Made by a program: the position numbers and the translations under genes. The notes under the pieces were generated by a model. It saw only the letters and a program-made list of their open reading frames with translations. It was not told the origin of the DNA and made no database searches. From Plotosus lineatus (Eukaryota; Chordata; Actinopteri; Siluriformes; Plotosidae), in assembly GCA_024760905.1 (NCBI GenBank), contig CM045751.1:5954501-6018500 (forward strand): DNA of 64,000 bases. Reading direction: 5' to 3'. Below are positions 12,317 through 23,574 of this stretch, in pieces. How positions within the stretch are numbered: the stretch's first letter is position 1; each line of letters opens with the position of its first letter.

Positions 12317-12704
12317 CCGAAGGGAGGAAAATCTGCAGACGTGCCATCTTAAACCACGCCCACACTCGGAGGAGAGCCCCATTGTGCACTGTAATGGTGG
12401 AACTTGCTTGCTGTGCATCTCAAACACTACTTGTGCCAATTAAGTGTTCTGCCTGGATCACCCTGGGGCAAACTTCTTACTTTATTAAAAAAAAAAGAAA
12501 ATGCAACACCTGATGTGGTGGGCTGTTTATGAAGCAAGGATAATTTTCTGGCCTCTTTTTAATTTTTTTTTTTCAACAATGGAAATTATTTTTATTGTCT
12601 GGTTTGGAGGGATGGAACAGCATTTTGATTTTATTATCCTTTCACTAATTCAGCAGCAGTGACAGATTTTAACAGAGCAGAAGTTGGATGTTGTTTGTTC
12701 AATG

Positions 12705-13627
12705 CAGGGGTCGGCAACCTGTGGCTCGAGAGCCGCATGCGGCTCTTTAGTGCCACCCTAGTGGCTCCCTGGAGGTTTTTCAAAAATGTATGAAAATGGA
12801 AAAAGCTGGGGAGGAGAGAGTTTTTTTTTGTTTGTTTAGGAGGACAAGCTTGATACACATTCTCAACGTTTTCCAATGTTTTAAAATTTTGTAGAAAAAA
12901 TATTAGGTCTACATTTCAACATTTCTATCAACGAGGATTTGCATCATAGCCTGCAAAAGACGTTTCAGCGGGACACTTTGCCAGATGGGTAGCTTTTGTA
13001 AACAAACAGGTGGGTGTGTCAGGGCCAAGGATCCCAAAGGAAAAAAAGAGAAATAGATGATGATGAGAACAGAGGATTCAAGGAAGAATAGACCAAATTG
13101 TTTGCTTTCATTGCCAATGAGGAAAGATTGCATGCATGTTTGCTCTGTAATGAGAAGCTGTCAAATGACAAAAGCAGTAATTTGGAAAGACTTTTCCAGG
13201 GAAGGCTTGCTGAACTTGCAGCCGACCACCCAGTTGGGGTTGAGAGAAAAAGTGTTTGCAGTACCACTGGAGAAATTAGAGAAATGCAAAGGTGCATTTA
13301 AGAAGTGGATTGCATCTCCAAACTCCACCACTGCTGCTGGTTTTGTTGCATAATACAGAAGATTCAAGACATGATTCTCTCCAGGATGCGCTTCAGGGAA
13401 AATAAACATTTAGTCGTGAATGCTTATTGTGTATTTGTAACCTATTTAGTCATTCTGACAGTAGGTGAATATACACTTACAACCTGTGTTCCTTTCATAT
13501 AAGGCTGATATAGAAGGCTTTTCATTTTTTTGTGGCTCCAGATAGGTTTGTTTTTCGTGTTTTTGGTCCTTATGTGTCCTGTCTGGTCCTGTATGGCTCC
13601 TTAAATATTCTGGGTTGCTGATCCCTG
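12705..13627. mobile_element. Non-autonomous hAT element with 8-bp target duplication
   Basis: The TIRs are CAGGGGTCGGCAACC and its inverse GGGTTGCTGATCCCTG. The flanks GTTCAATG (12697-12704) and GTTTAATG (13628-13635) form an 8-bp target duplication with one mismatch. The interior (13098-13300, plus) translates to ACLLCNEKLSNDKSSNLERL, a BED-finger-like start of a hAT transposase, then stops. No catalytic domain remains. It sits 390 bp after the ccdc25 stop codon, perhaps within the 3' UTR. Confidence 0.88.
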
Positions 13628-14118
13628 GTTTAATGGCTTGTATTGTCTCATGTTGTAAATCTGGGCTCGATTCTTTTCTTGAGAGGTGATTACAGTTATG
13701 CTAATACAATAGTGATGCATGGCAGTGCATGTTGGCCCTGATTCATTTTCTGTTTGTTTTTCTCATGGATGCAAAACAATAAATCTTAAACTGCTTACCT
13801 TCCCCTGTTTATTGTTGATTAAAAAGATTATATTTTACAGGTGTGTCTGAAAGCTATTTCTTTTTTGGGTGGGGTAAATACATACTGCAAAAAGATTTTC
13901 CATGCACTGCAATTGATATTTTTATAGACATCCAACCAGCATAGGACCAGAGTCTGTCTTCTTTCAAGGAAACAGATGCAACACATCATGTACCTGCAAT
14001 ATACCTGCAATTTGCATTTGTGAACCTGTGTATAAGACGTAATGTAAAGGGGTGATTTTTAAGCTTTTCTAATATTGTTCTGTTGAATCAGATGCATGAT
14101 TGAAATCAGGTGACTCAC

Positions 14119-14346
14119 CAAAATGTCGTCGTTTTTCCCTTTCGGCTGTTCCCTTCAGCGGTCACCACAGCGGCTCATCTGCCTCCATCTCACCCTATCC
14201 TCTGCATCTTCTCTTACACCAAACTACCTTCATGTCCTCCTTCACCACATCCATAAATCTTCCCTTTAGTTTTCCTTTCGGCCTTCTGCCTGGCAGTTCC
14301 AACCTCAGCATCCTACTACCAATATAACCGAGTCCCACGCAACAAA
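14119..14346 (-). mobile_element. LINE 3' fragment private to duplication copy 1
   Basis: The inverse of the [14 protein letters not shown] LINE tail (starts TTCGGCTGTTCCCTTCAG) is inserted between two AAAATGT-like repeats. Copy 2 at about 23065 reads straight through ACTCACCAAAATGTGACATT, so it is the empty site. Confidence 0.8.
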
Positions 14347-14982
14347 ATGTGACATTTGAAATAAATAAATAAATAGAGTCTTAAATGTTATAATGGGGGT
14401 AAACCAATATCAGAATGAGAATATATTCATCTTGCTTACAAAAGGGACCCTGGATGATGAGGATTACACAATATAATTTTTTATATTATTCTTGAAGGAC
14501 CAAAACATTTTCATATTAAAGTTAAATTTGGTGTATTTTCTTTAAATAGGAATAATTCGCTCTCGACTGGACGAACTGTTCATATATTACAGATAATTTA
14601 AGTTCTGCACTTTCTTACAACCCTGTTCATGGTTATTTTGGGAAAAACAGGTGCAAGTGTTTCTTCACACATTCCCCCCCCCACACACACACACACACAT
14701 TTATTTTATATATAAATTAACTATATTTCCATATAACAAAGGATAAGTAAAATTAATCACAATTTTGTATTAAGTTAAAAGTGCAGGATATGGTAGTATT
14801 ATTTAAGCTATGAATAGTTAAATAATATTAACACTTGTTTTCTGTTTACATACTGATTATTTTCATGTACGTATATTCAGATGCTTTGGAATTTCATATA
14901 GTCACATGACGTATAAAATTGTCATAAAATAAAGTCTGTGCTATACTGAGAACTCTTTCGAAAACCCTTTGCTTGATGCCTG

Positions 14983-14983
<1 letters not shown>

Positions 14984-15041
<58 letters not shown>
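14984..15041. repeat. (TA)n microsatellite
   Basis: About 29 TA units. The matching position in copy 2 (23377-23440) holds a CA run followed by a shorter TA run. Confidence 0.95.
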
Positions 15042-15043
<2 letters not shown>

Positions 15044-15050
15044 GCACATG

Positions 15051-15473
15051 TACATACTGTACAGCAGGCTGCAGTCTTGAGTTATAAATCAAATAATATA
15101 TAAGTGGAAGCATTCTTTAAACATTGATATGGGAAATCTGTACATGTGTATAGAAATGTTCGCATGTTTGCTTCACAGCAAGAGGCTCCTGGCTTCCAAC
15201 CGCAGGCTCAGGAATTTCTGTGTGAAGTTTGCATGTTCTTCGAGTGCTTGTGTGGGTTTCCCCGGGGTACTCTGGTTTCCTCCTCTCGGCCATAAAACCC
15301 TGCAGATTAGTCCGAGTGGCTGTGTGAAATTGCCTTTAGGTGTGACTGAATGATCGTGTATGTTGAACCTGCGATGGCCTGGCGAGCTGTTTAAAATGTG
15401 ACCCGTCTTCGCCCAGAGTTGGCTGGCTGGCTTCACCGTCCCCTGCAATCTGTCCACCTCACAGCCAAGACTG
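15051..15473. repeat. Block identical to 23464-23886 (possible gene conversion)
   Basis: By eye, 423 bases match without a mismatch. To the left the copies differ by roughly a tenth of positions, and to the right by about 3%. The block is mostly an old V-SINE-like repeat. Confidence 0.85.
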
Positions 15474-15890
15474 ATTTCCGGGTTCGATTCTGTGTGGAGT
15501 TTGCATCCACTGCTGTTTCCTCCTACAATTCATAAACATGCACATTAATTGGCAGTTTCAAATTGATGTTGAGTGTGAATGGGTGTATGCATGTTCGCCA
15601 GGCGATGAGTGAGCGCGCTGTTCAGGGTGTACCCCATCTCCTTTCATTTAATTTCATTTCACAGCATTTGGCAGACGCTCTTATCCAAAGAAACTTAAGG
15701 ATTTTTTTTTTTACTTTTTTTTTTTTTTTTTACAACTGAGCAATAGAAAGTTAAGAGCCCAAAAGTGGTGATCATGGGAATTGAACCTCTGACCTTCGGA
15801 TCAGCAACGCCATTTTCACCATGAGTTGGCTGAGCGAGGCTCCGGCCTGTCCCGCGACACGAATAGGATTAAGCGGTTGGGAAGAGGAAG
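15165..15890 (+). mobile_element. Two V-SINE-like repeats, the second split by an inverted SINE
   Basis: The first V-SINE-like unit is ~15165-15447 (GTGGGTTTCCCCGGGGTACT, then GGCCTGGCGAGCTG). The second is ~15448-15645 and resumes at ~15829-15890 (GAGTTGGCTGAGCGAGGCTC, GATTAAGCGGTTGG). Between them, at 15646-15828, is an inverted SINE of another family (CAGCATTTGGCAGACGCTC). The same nest is present in copy 2, so it predates the duplication. Confidence 0.75.
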
Positions 15891-15948
15891 GAGTGAAGCC
15901 TTTTGGCATAAAGGGGCGTTACCGCCTCGTGCTGGACAGTTCTACCAG

Positions 15949-16124
15949 CCAATGAAAAACGAGTTCACTGTGACAGCCAATAGAAATCAAAGGATTTAAA
16001 AATGAAAGTGAAAAGAAGCAGCATTTTCTTCAGCTTGGTTTGTTTTCAAGATACATGCAGTCTGGATTCTCTTGAGAGACTTTAATAAGGGGATCTGTTT
16101 CGTATTTTTATTTACACCTTTAAT
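15949..16124 (+). promoter_or_regulatory. ISRE-bearing promoter and 5' UTR of gene copy 1
   Basis: CCAAT boxes lie at 15949-15953 and 15977-15981. The ISRE core GAAAGTGAAA (fits GAAANNGAAA) is at 16004-16013, 111 bp before the ATG. A TATA-like TTTAAA sits at about 15995. All except the TATA-like box are kept in copy 2 (24352-24416). IRF binding is inferred from the motif. Confidence 0.6.
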
Positions 16125-16388
16125 ATGGAGAATTTTCTTCCCGAGTATTTGAAGTACTTGATATTCAAAAGCACATTGGCGGTCAGGGTTCAGGTAGAAG
16201 TTCTAATAATCCCGTTTATGCAGAAGGTCAAGGATCAGATCTTTCAGAATCTCTCCAAATCGATGAAGATAATTCCGTGTGATCAGGAGAACAGTGACGT
16301 GAACATAATGTTCTGTCCGATCGTGTCTCGCGCAGGAACCGACATCGAGGCGACACTCGGCCGACTCTCAGGTGAGGAGACACCTGCA

Positions 16389-16420
<32 letters not shown>

Positions 16421-19400
16421 GGAACTATTCGAGCAGGGCTTGCCACACATTTTCACCAAGCGAGCTTCTTACAAAATGACCAAGTCGCAGTGATCCACCA
16501 ACTATAAAATTGCAAACATATATTTATTCAGAAATATATTGAGAACAGATCCCTTTTCCTGACGTCACGCATCGCTTCTTTACCCACAATGCTCAGCTTC
16601 CCGACGATATTTCAAAAGCAGAGTGGTCGACTGATACATCCTATTTTCCTTTTTATTTTTTTACTCAGTGGACGAAGTGTACGAAGCCTCATTGCTTGGC
16701 TGTAATGGCATGCCCTCTGCAATGGCGCCGTTTGCACACGGCACTAAAGTGTGACGTCACACAGAAGGGATCTATTGGGCAGTGGTGGCCTGGTAGTAAA
16801 GGTGCTGGATCACTGATCCTAAGGTTGGGGGTTCAAGCCCCACTCTGAACAGGTTGTCTCTGTGTGTCCCCCGCCCACCCCACAGTGCAACTCACTGGGT
16901 TATCAAAGGCCGGCCATGTCTCTCACAGTCCATGGTGTGAGGTTCATGTAAAAGAGCCATTGTTGACTTTCGATAAAAGTAAGCCATTAGCTTGTTTCCG
17001 CCCTGTGATGGCCTGGCGAGCTGTCCAGGGTGTACTCTGCCCTCGTTCGGAGTCGGCTGGGATGGACGCCAGCTTCCCCGTGACCCTAATTAAGATTAAA
17101 AGGTTACAGAAAAATGAATATTGAGAATTCTTTATATGAACCATGTATGTTAGTCTACCTTGCATAACTGCATGAACCCACATTGCTCAATACAACTCCA
17201 TACGTTTTTTGTCATTGCCTTATTGCACTGAATGGAATTACCACTTACCACTTGCACTGAATGGAATTACCACTTACCACTTGCACTGAATGGAATTACC
17301 GCTTACCACTTGCACTGAATGGAATTACCACTTACCACTTGCACTGAATGGAATTACCGCTTACCACTTGCACTGAATGGAATTTCTTGTCCTTAATGCT
17401 GTGCTTCTCAAGCCTCTGCACACACTGTATCCTTATTAGCATAATAAATCCTTATTATCATTATGGAATACAAAAAATGAAGAAATATAGATCAACTTCC
17501 AACAAAGAATAATTTTATTAACAATTCTTTGGTCTTTAAACAAAAATATGTAAAGTGCATCAATTTGCCAGAAATAAAAAAGTATCCTTATTGAAACTGT
17601 CAACATTTTTGACCAACAATTTGAACCATTCGATACTGAAAAATAAAATTAAATAAAATCAATAAATAATATATTCAAATTGATCAGCAAGATTGACTCA
17701 GGAGCACAATATATAAAACACTTTAACCTACAAAACACAAATGAATAAAACAATTATTATTATTATCATCATCATCAGTTCAGTTCATTTTCTGTAACCG
17801 CTTAATCCTAATTTTGGGTCACGGGGAGGCTGGCGCCCATCCCAGCCAACTTCGGGCGAGGGCAGAGTACACCCTGGACAACTCGCCAGGCCATCGCAGG
17901 GCGGAAACACGCCAACGGCTTTGCAGCCTTCTCTTTACGAAAGTCAGCAATGGTTCTTTTACATGCCTCACACCATAGACAGTGAGAGACATGGCCGGCC
18001 TTTGATAACCCAGTTCGCTGCACTGGGGGGGGGACGACAGTGACAACCTTGTGGAGAGTGGGACTCGAACCCTCGAACCCCCAACCTTTGGATCAGCGAT
18101 CCAGCTACTGCCACTATTATTATTATGATTGACAAAATGATGAAGTCCAGATTAATGGCTATAATGAGCACATTTCGCAGAGCACAGCTTTTCGAAGCCG
18201 GGTTTAAAGCACGATACTGAACTCTCAGCTGCTGCTCAATGCTGAACTGGGACCTGGACTTATATTCGCAGCAGTGACGTCATCCAGCATGACAGAGACC
18301 GTGTGTGCTGCAGGTCGGATCAGTTCCTCTGCTGTGCTGTGGGGTTTTCTACACTGAGCAGTTTGGTACTCCACCTTATCCGATGCTAACAGAGCTCGCT
18401 GGTTTGCTGGAGTAGCATTCACAGAACGGGATGGTTGTTGTAAATACTCAGCACGTTTTCGCTGAAAAAACTCACGCGGCTCATCGCCATCTCTGGCCTG
18501 GAGCCAAAGTGAGAAGAAAATGGCAGTACAGTCAGGGAGGGTGGGCCATCCCAGCCACTCTGTTCAACACAAGTGATACAATCACAGCTGACACAAGCCA
18601 ATCATGTGCATCTCTGTGTTTCTGAATATGATTTTGGGAAATTTGTGCATATAGTTCTATCCTATGACGTGTGCAGGCATACATACATTGATATTTCTTC
18701 AATTGCGAATGTTTCTTTTGGCCTTTCGTTCACACCCAAATATCATGTTTGGTCACGGAACGTAGACTTTTTTGGGAAAGTCCTTTCAGGGTGAAAATTT
18801 GCAGAAACTTAGTTGTCATAGACAGGAAATTCAGAGATTTCAGCTTGTAACATTAGCACGAGCGCCATTATCTCCGCTAACATCACGTGTGCACTGGAAT
18901 CTTCTTAGTTTCTGTCAGGTCATTCTGTGCGGCGGAGCTTTGCTCACTTTATAGTTAAGTGTAATAAAGGAGATTCTTCCTCTCCTTCCTCTGGTTTCCT
19001 TTTGGTCAGCATGGCTTTACAGTTATGTTTACATTACTGATTGTCACCAACCAACCAATCACAGATTTTCTTTCTTTCTTTTTAATTAATTGAAAGAATT
19101 TATTGTGAAAAAGGGCAGTGGTGGTCTAGTGGTATAAGGCGCCGGATTGCTGATCCAAAGGTTGGGGGTTCGAGTCCCACTCTCCACAAGGTCGTCACTG
19201 CCCCCCCCCCCAGTGCAGCTAACTGGGTTATCAAAGGCCGGCCATGTCTCTCACTGTCTATGGTGTGAAGCATGTAAAAGAACCATTGCTGACTTTCGAC
19301 AAGAGTAGGCTGCAAAGCCGTCAGTGTGTTTCCGCCCTGCGATGGCCTGGCGAGCTGTCCAGGGTGTACTCTGCCCTCGCCCTGAGTTGGCTGGGATGGG

Positions 19401-20200
19401 CACCAGCCTCCCCGCGACCCTAGTTAGGATGAAGCGGTTACAGAAAATGAACTGAATGAACTATTGTGAAAAAGGTTAAAGCTAACACTTGTACATTATT
19501 CATAATTTATTTATTTGACCTTCTAGACCCTAAGCTCACCATGGTGATGGTACTTCACCACACCTTCAGCAGTGACTGCGTTGTACCAAAAAGCAGCAGC
19601 TATGAAAAGCAAAATTTGATGATGGTGGACCTAATGTACCATGAGGACCAGGGGCTACTGAACTGCCCAGAAAACGATGGAGAACTCACCAAGGTGGTAT
19701 CGCGCTTAAAGAAATATGTCAGACCTCAGTATACTGTGAGTACCAATATGTAAAACAGGTTTATTTATTTGTGTTTTTATTATTAGAAATAATGTAAACT
19801 TATTTCAACTCACTATATGAACAAAAATGGGGGATTTTTGTTCAAGGAAAAACTTTAATTGACCTTAAAGTCGATTAAACTTGGCGATATTGAATTAACT
19901 GTTATGAAAAACTAATAATGTAATAGAAATGAGGACATTAATGCAAACATGTAAATTACATGACAGACTGAAATAGAGTTAATCAATTTAATCAATACCT
20001 TTTGACGCACCAGATTTGGGAAATTCAATTATTGCAAAATACAAATGCAATATTTATGAATGGATGTTGAATTCATCATGTCTTGTTTGTTGTTGTAGGT
20101 AAGGACACCAATCAGGATTGTAGGTGTATTCGTTTGGTACTTGGCTTTGTCCTTAAATTCAACGAATCGGACCTATGTCATGCCTTCCATAACAAAATAA
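16125..20200 (+). CDS. Unrecognised small teleost protein, duplicate copy 1 (185 aa, no membrane tail)
   Basis: Exons are 16125-16371, 19527-19735 and 20099-20200 (558 bp, 185 residues plus TAA). Junctions are CAG|GTGAGG, TCTAG|ACC, ACT|GTGAGT and GTAG|GTA, with consistent phases. Exon 1 ends in [20 protein letters not shown]; exon 2 holds [16 protein letters not shown] and YHEDQGLL. Alternating strand/helix character suggests a compact alpha/beta domain (inference). I recall similar uncharacterised fish proteins (CP(V/I)VSRAGTDIEA, LHHTF, HEDQGLL) and wonder whether this is the virus-induced Gig1 family, but cannot confirm it. Exon 3 encodes a 33-residue end without the membrane segment of copy 2. 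A net +1 base puts the homologous hydrophobic DNA after 20200 out of frame, so this copy may be decaying or may make a soluble form. Confidence 0.75.
16389..16421. repeat. (AC)n in intron 1 of gene copy 1
   Basis: A short AC run begins 18 bases after the splice donor. The orthologous run in copy 2 (24796-24937) is about four times longer. Confidence 0.9.
16547..16774. mobile_element. 228-bp MITE with TGACGTCA near both ends
   Basis: The inverted ends are AGATCCCTT and AAGGGATCT, each followed inward by TGACGTCAC. It is absent from copy 2, which reads ATATATTGAAAATTGGGCAG at about 25052-25071. Superfamily not recognised. Confidence 0.75.
16778..17121 (+). mobile_element. SINE family A, full length
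   Basis: The head GGCAGTGGTGGCCTGGTAGT with B-box-like GGGGGTTCAAGCCCCAC is followed by the body and the tail AAGATTAAAAGGTTACAGAA. Copy 2 keeps only the head (25069-25118), followed by a LINE fragment. Confidence 0.88.
17223..17385. repeat. 29-bp minisatellite, 5.6 units
   Basis: The unit begins TTGCACTGAATGGAATTACC. The five complete units (17223-17251 and onward) vary only at one A/G position, in an A, A, G, A, G pattern. It abuts the degraded end of the next hAT element. Confidence 0.95.
17399..18484 (-). mobile_element. hAT remnant, inverted, in intron 1 of gene copy 1
   Basis: It is the reverse complement of part of the hAT at 26829-28099. The end near 17399 (CTGTGCTTCTCAAG) looks like a mutated TIR. 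The other end is truncated at the ATGAGCCGCGTGAG segment, next to copy-shared sequence CGCCATCTCTGGCCTGG. A family A SINE (17772-18118) is nested inside. Confidence 0.82.
17772..18118 (-). mobile_element. SINE family A nested in hAT remnant, inverted
   Basis: It is a full-length inverted copy from TTCATTTTCTGTAACCGCTT to the head complement GATCAGCGATCCAGC. It is flanked by hAT sequence rich in ATT/ATC triplets; the other hAT copy lacks it. Confidence 0.88.
18598..19023. other. ~425-bp insertion private to copy 1, nature unknown
   Basis: Copy 2 joins GACACAAGCC directly to TGTTATGTTTTCATTACTG at about 26010-26035. Copy 1 has ~425 extra bases here. I see no clear terminal repeats or coding capacity. 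Confidence 0.55.
19113..19465 (+). mobile_element. SINE family A, full length, before exon 2 of gene copy 1
   Basis: Head GGCAGTGGTGGTCTAGTGGT, body GGCCGGCCATGTCTCTCAC, tail AAGCGGTTACAGAAAATGAA. It ends about 60 bp before the exon 2 acceptor and is absent from copy 2. Confidence 0.88.
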
Positions 20201-20811
20201 GTTTTATTATTTGCTGCTGTGTATGTTCTTGCTTTTCCTGTTTTTTTTTTCATTTTATTGGAATCCAGGATCTAGGATTGTATACATATAGTATAATTTT
20301 AACTCAAGATAAATAATGTATGAAACCTGATCTCACTACAATAATGTTAATTAAATGCAAATTAAGGGCTCTCTGGTACCGTTCACCCTGCAGCACAGAC
20401 CCGTAGACAGATTGTTTGAGAGAAATCGCCTCCAAATTTAAAAATGACAAACATGCGATAAATCTAAAAGTCAATCACCAGATAGGCTCCAGGTTGGCCA
20501 TGGCAGATTAAGCGGTTGAGCAGATAAATGAGTGCGAGTGGGATGATGGATGAACTTATTGTTTTTCAGTAAAATGAACAAATCCAAGTATCATAAATCA
20601 GTTATTTATTGATTTTTATTTCCCTGATACCATGAATAAAGTCCATCAAACTGATAAATGTTGAGTGATAATTCATGCATTCCATCCGGGATATACTATT
20701 ATTCCAGTTTAATGTCCAGTGTTGTACTTAACATATATTAACATATATGACGAAGTAAACAAAGTTTTCAAAACATATATTTTTTATCATCAGTATTTGT
20801 AAGTGTAATAC

Positions 20812-21170
20812 CAGGGCGGCACCGTGGCGTCGTGGTTAGCACGTCCACCTTTCAGCAAGAAGGCCTGCTTGGGTTTGATTCCCAGATTGAATATTTCTGT
20901 TCTGAGTTTGCACGCTCTACCCGTCCTTGCATGGGCTTCCTCTGGGTACTCCAATTTCCTCCCAGAGTCCAAAAACATGCACAGTAGATTAATTAGCTAT
21001 TTCAAATTGCTACGAGATGTGAATGTGAGCGTGAATGGTTGTGTGAGTGTTGGCCCTGCGATGGCATGGCAAGCGGGTCTAGGGTGTACCCAACCATCTC
21101 CAAGTGTTGGCTGAGATGGCTCCAGCCTCCCTGTGACCCTAATTCGGATCAAGCAGCTCAGAAAATGAAT
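20812..21170 (+). mobile_element. V-SINE-like repeat (family B)
   Basis: The head GGCGGCACCGTGGCGTCGTGG with TAGCACGTCCACCTTTCAGC is followed by the conserved middle (TCCTCTGGGTACTCC) and tail (GATCAAGCAGCTCAGAAAAT). Family B means this head type with the lineage-wide V-SINE middle. Confidence 0.85.
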
Positions 21171-21179
21171 GAAAGAAAA

Positions 21180-22030
21180 ACCGTAATATCAGAGTCAGGG
21201 CTTCACAGTTGATCTGGAACCAATCCCAGAACCATTGACCCTGGATGGGACATTCGTAGACCATCATACACACCTCAGAATAGTTAAAAATCATGCACCT
21301 CAGACTCGGTGGATGTTGCTGTTTACTATTCAATTTATTAACATCCATCAAGCCTGAGGTGCATAATTATTTTAGTATATACAGTACTACACTGGAAAAA
21401 CCCATAAAATTAAACGTTCACATTTTTAAATCATTGTGGTGGTACGTACCAAGTAATTTGTTCAGCCTACTCATTTAGAATATAGTACTGTACATATTTC
21501 ATCAAAACAAAAGAAAACCCTGTTCCATATCGGTGTTTTTATACAGTACAAGAATTACAAACTAAATTTTTTTTTTTTTTTCCTTTTTAAATTACGATAG
21601 TGTTGACTCTGCTTGCTCCAGTGATCGTGACAAACCAGATGTGTCTGTCGTTTGGATTCAAGCATTACAAAGTCAAAATAATATGTAAATATTTTATTCT
21701 CAAGATAACGAACCAATCAGATCATGCCATTCCCATGTCATAGATACTAATTTAGCACAACCACTACAAACTCGATGCTCTTGGGAGGGGCAGGAAGAAA
21801 CAAACAGCCCAGGATTGAACTGGGGATTCTATTTGTTGAATTAATTTACACACAATCAGAACCAGGAAGTATATATTTTAAGAACAATATATTGTTTTTA
21901 TGGTGAATTATTAAAGAAAATGTCAAATTCAACCCGGATATTACCTGCTTTGTCACTTTGTCATGTACTGTCAAGTACTAAGCTTCATGGTTCAAATTTG
22001 GTTCTCATCTCTTTTCTATATAATAATAGT
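21180..22030. other. Intergenic spacer between duplication copies
   Basis: This is AT-rich sequence with short inverted echoes of ACACCTCAGA/CCTGAGGTGC around 21270-21365. I see no exon, RNA gene or family-level repeat. Confidence 0.4.
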
Positions 22031-22039
22031 GAAGTACTT

Positions 22040-22160
22040 CATTCATTTTCTGAACCGCTTCATCCTAATTAGAATCACGATGAGGCTGGCACCCATCTCA
22101 GCCGACTATGGGTGAGGGCAGGGTACAGCCTGGACAGCTCACCAGGTCATCACATGGTCT
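22040..22160 (-). mobile_element. SINE family A tail fragment, inverted
   Basis: It begins TTCATTTTCTGAACCGCTTC and runs to CAGCTCACCAGGTCATC. Only the tail and part of the body are present. Confidence 0.75.
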
Positions 22161-22266
22161 GGTCGGTTACTTTATTGTTAAAAAAAACAGATCGGAGTAG
22201 TTGTGGCTACACACATCAACCCTGATCAGCCATAGTGTTAGAATTCAGTCAAAAACATTGTAAACA

Positions 22267-22292
22267 ATCTCTCTCTCTCTCTCTCTCTCTCG

Positions 22293-22325
<33 letters not shown>
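22267..22325. repeat. (CT)n-(CA)n microsatellite at the copy 2 breakpoint
   Basis: About 12 CT units run into about 15 CA units, ending where homology with copy 1 begins. Confidence 0.95.
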
Positions 22326-22327
<2 letters not shown>

Positions 22328-23375
22328 ATAACGTATTTGTAGCCAACTGAGTGATTTTGATATGAAGTTCATATACACTTATAGCCTGTGCTGCTTTAAT
22401 ATAAGGCTTATACAAAGCTTTTAATTTTTTTGAACCTCCAGATAGATTTGTTTTTAGTTTTTTTTGTCCCAATATGACTCTTTGAACATTTTGGGTTTCT
22501 GATCCCTGCTTTAATGAATTGTATTGTCTCCTGCTATTTATCTTGGCTCAATTGTTTTCTTGATAGGTGATTAGAGTACACTTATGCTGATACAATAATG
22601 ATGCACGGCAGGGCATGTTGGCCCTGATTCATTTTCTGTTTGTTTGTTTTTCTCACGTGTGCAAAACAATAAATCTTAAACTACTTACCTTCCCCTGTTT
22701 ATCGTTTGTTAAAAATATTATATTTTACAGGTGTGTCTGAAAGCTGCTTCTTTCTTTTTTTTTGGGTGGGGTGAGGTAAATAGATACTGCAAAAAAAAAT
22801 GTCTATGCACTGCAATTGATATTTTTATAGACATCCAACCAGCATCGGACCAGAGTCTGTCTTCTTTCAAGAAAACAGATGCAACACATCATGTACCTGC
22901 AATATACCTGCAATTTGCATTTTATGTTTTGTTTGTTCTTCTCTAGTTATCATAAACAGGAATTTGTGAATCTGTGCATAAGATGTAATGTAATGGGTGG
23001 ATTTTTAAGCTTTTCTAATATTGTTCTATGGAATCAGATGCATTATTGAGAGCAGGTGACTCACCAAAATGTGACATTTTAAATAAATTGAGTCTTAAAT
23101 GTTATAATGTGGGGGGAGGATGAACCGATATAAGAATGAGAATATCTTCATCTTGCTACAAAAGGGATCTTACTACAGCAAGCATTGTCTAGAACCCTGG
23201 ATAATAAAGATTACACAATATCAGTTTTTTACATTATTGTTGAAGAACCAAAATATTCATATATTCCAGATAATTTAAGTTTTGTAATTTCTTATAACTC
23301 TGTTAATGGTTATTTTGGGAAAACAGGAATTTCTTCACCCCCTCATACTGTATATATAAATATATAAATATAAAA

Positions 23376-23376
<1 letters not shown>

Positions 23377-23433
<57 letters not shown>

Positions 23434-23440
23434 GTATATA
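23377..23440. repeat. (CA)n then (TA)n microsatellite
   Basis: About 20 CA units are followed by a TA run. It replaces the pure TA run found in copy 1. Confidence 0.92.
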
Positions 23441-23574
23441 TACACATTCATACACTGCACATATACATACTGTACAGCAGGCTGCAGTCTTGAGTTATAA
23501 ATCAAATAATATATAAGTGGAAGCATTCTTTAAACATTGATATGGGAAATCTGTACATGTGTATAGAAATGTTC

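Larger units (their letters stand above)
13425..20805. repeat. Segmental duplication, copy 1
   Basis: This block aligns in direct orientation with 22325-31148. Shared landmarks are the right end of the hAT element, exons 1-3 of the small gene, the promoter, nested SINEs, and the downstream stretch 20478-20805. Differences are mainly insertions private to one copy. The left breakpoint lies inside the hAT element, since copy 2 lacks its left half. Confidence 0.92.

Noticed and set aside
13098..13301. Small zinc-finger gene after ccdc25 (ACLLCNEKLSNDKSSNLERL).
   Set aside because: It lies between hAT TIRs with an 8-bp target duplication, so it is a transposase remnant, not a host gene.
16778..16860. 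Possible functional tRNA genes at SINE heads here and at ~20 similar places.
   Set aside because: A/B-box-like segments exist but no complete cloverleaf, and all are joined to SINE bodies.
17223..17385. CRISPR-like regular repeat array.
   Set aside because: Units are directly adjacent without spacers and the genome is eukaryotic; it is a minisatellite.
20083..20316. Cys-rich hydrophobic frame (IICCCVCSCFSCFFF) as the real end of gene copy 1.
   Set aside because: It is not reachable in phase from the exon 2 donor with any AG acceptor nearby; it is the out-of-frame relic of the copy 2 membrane segment.
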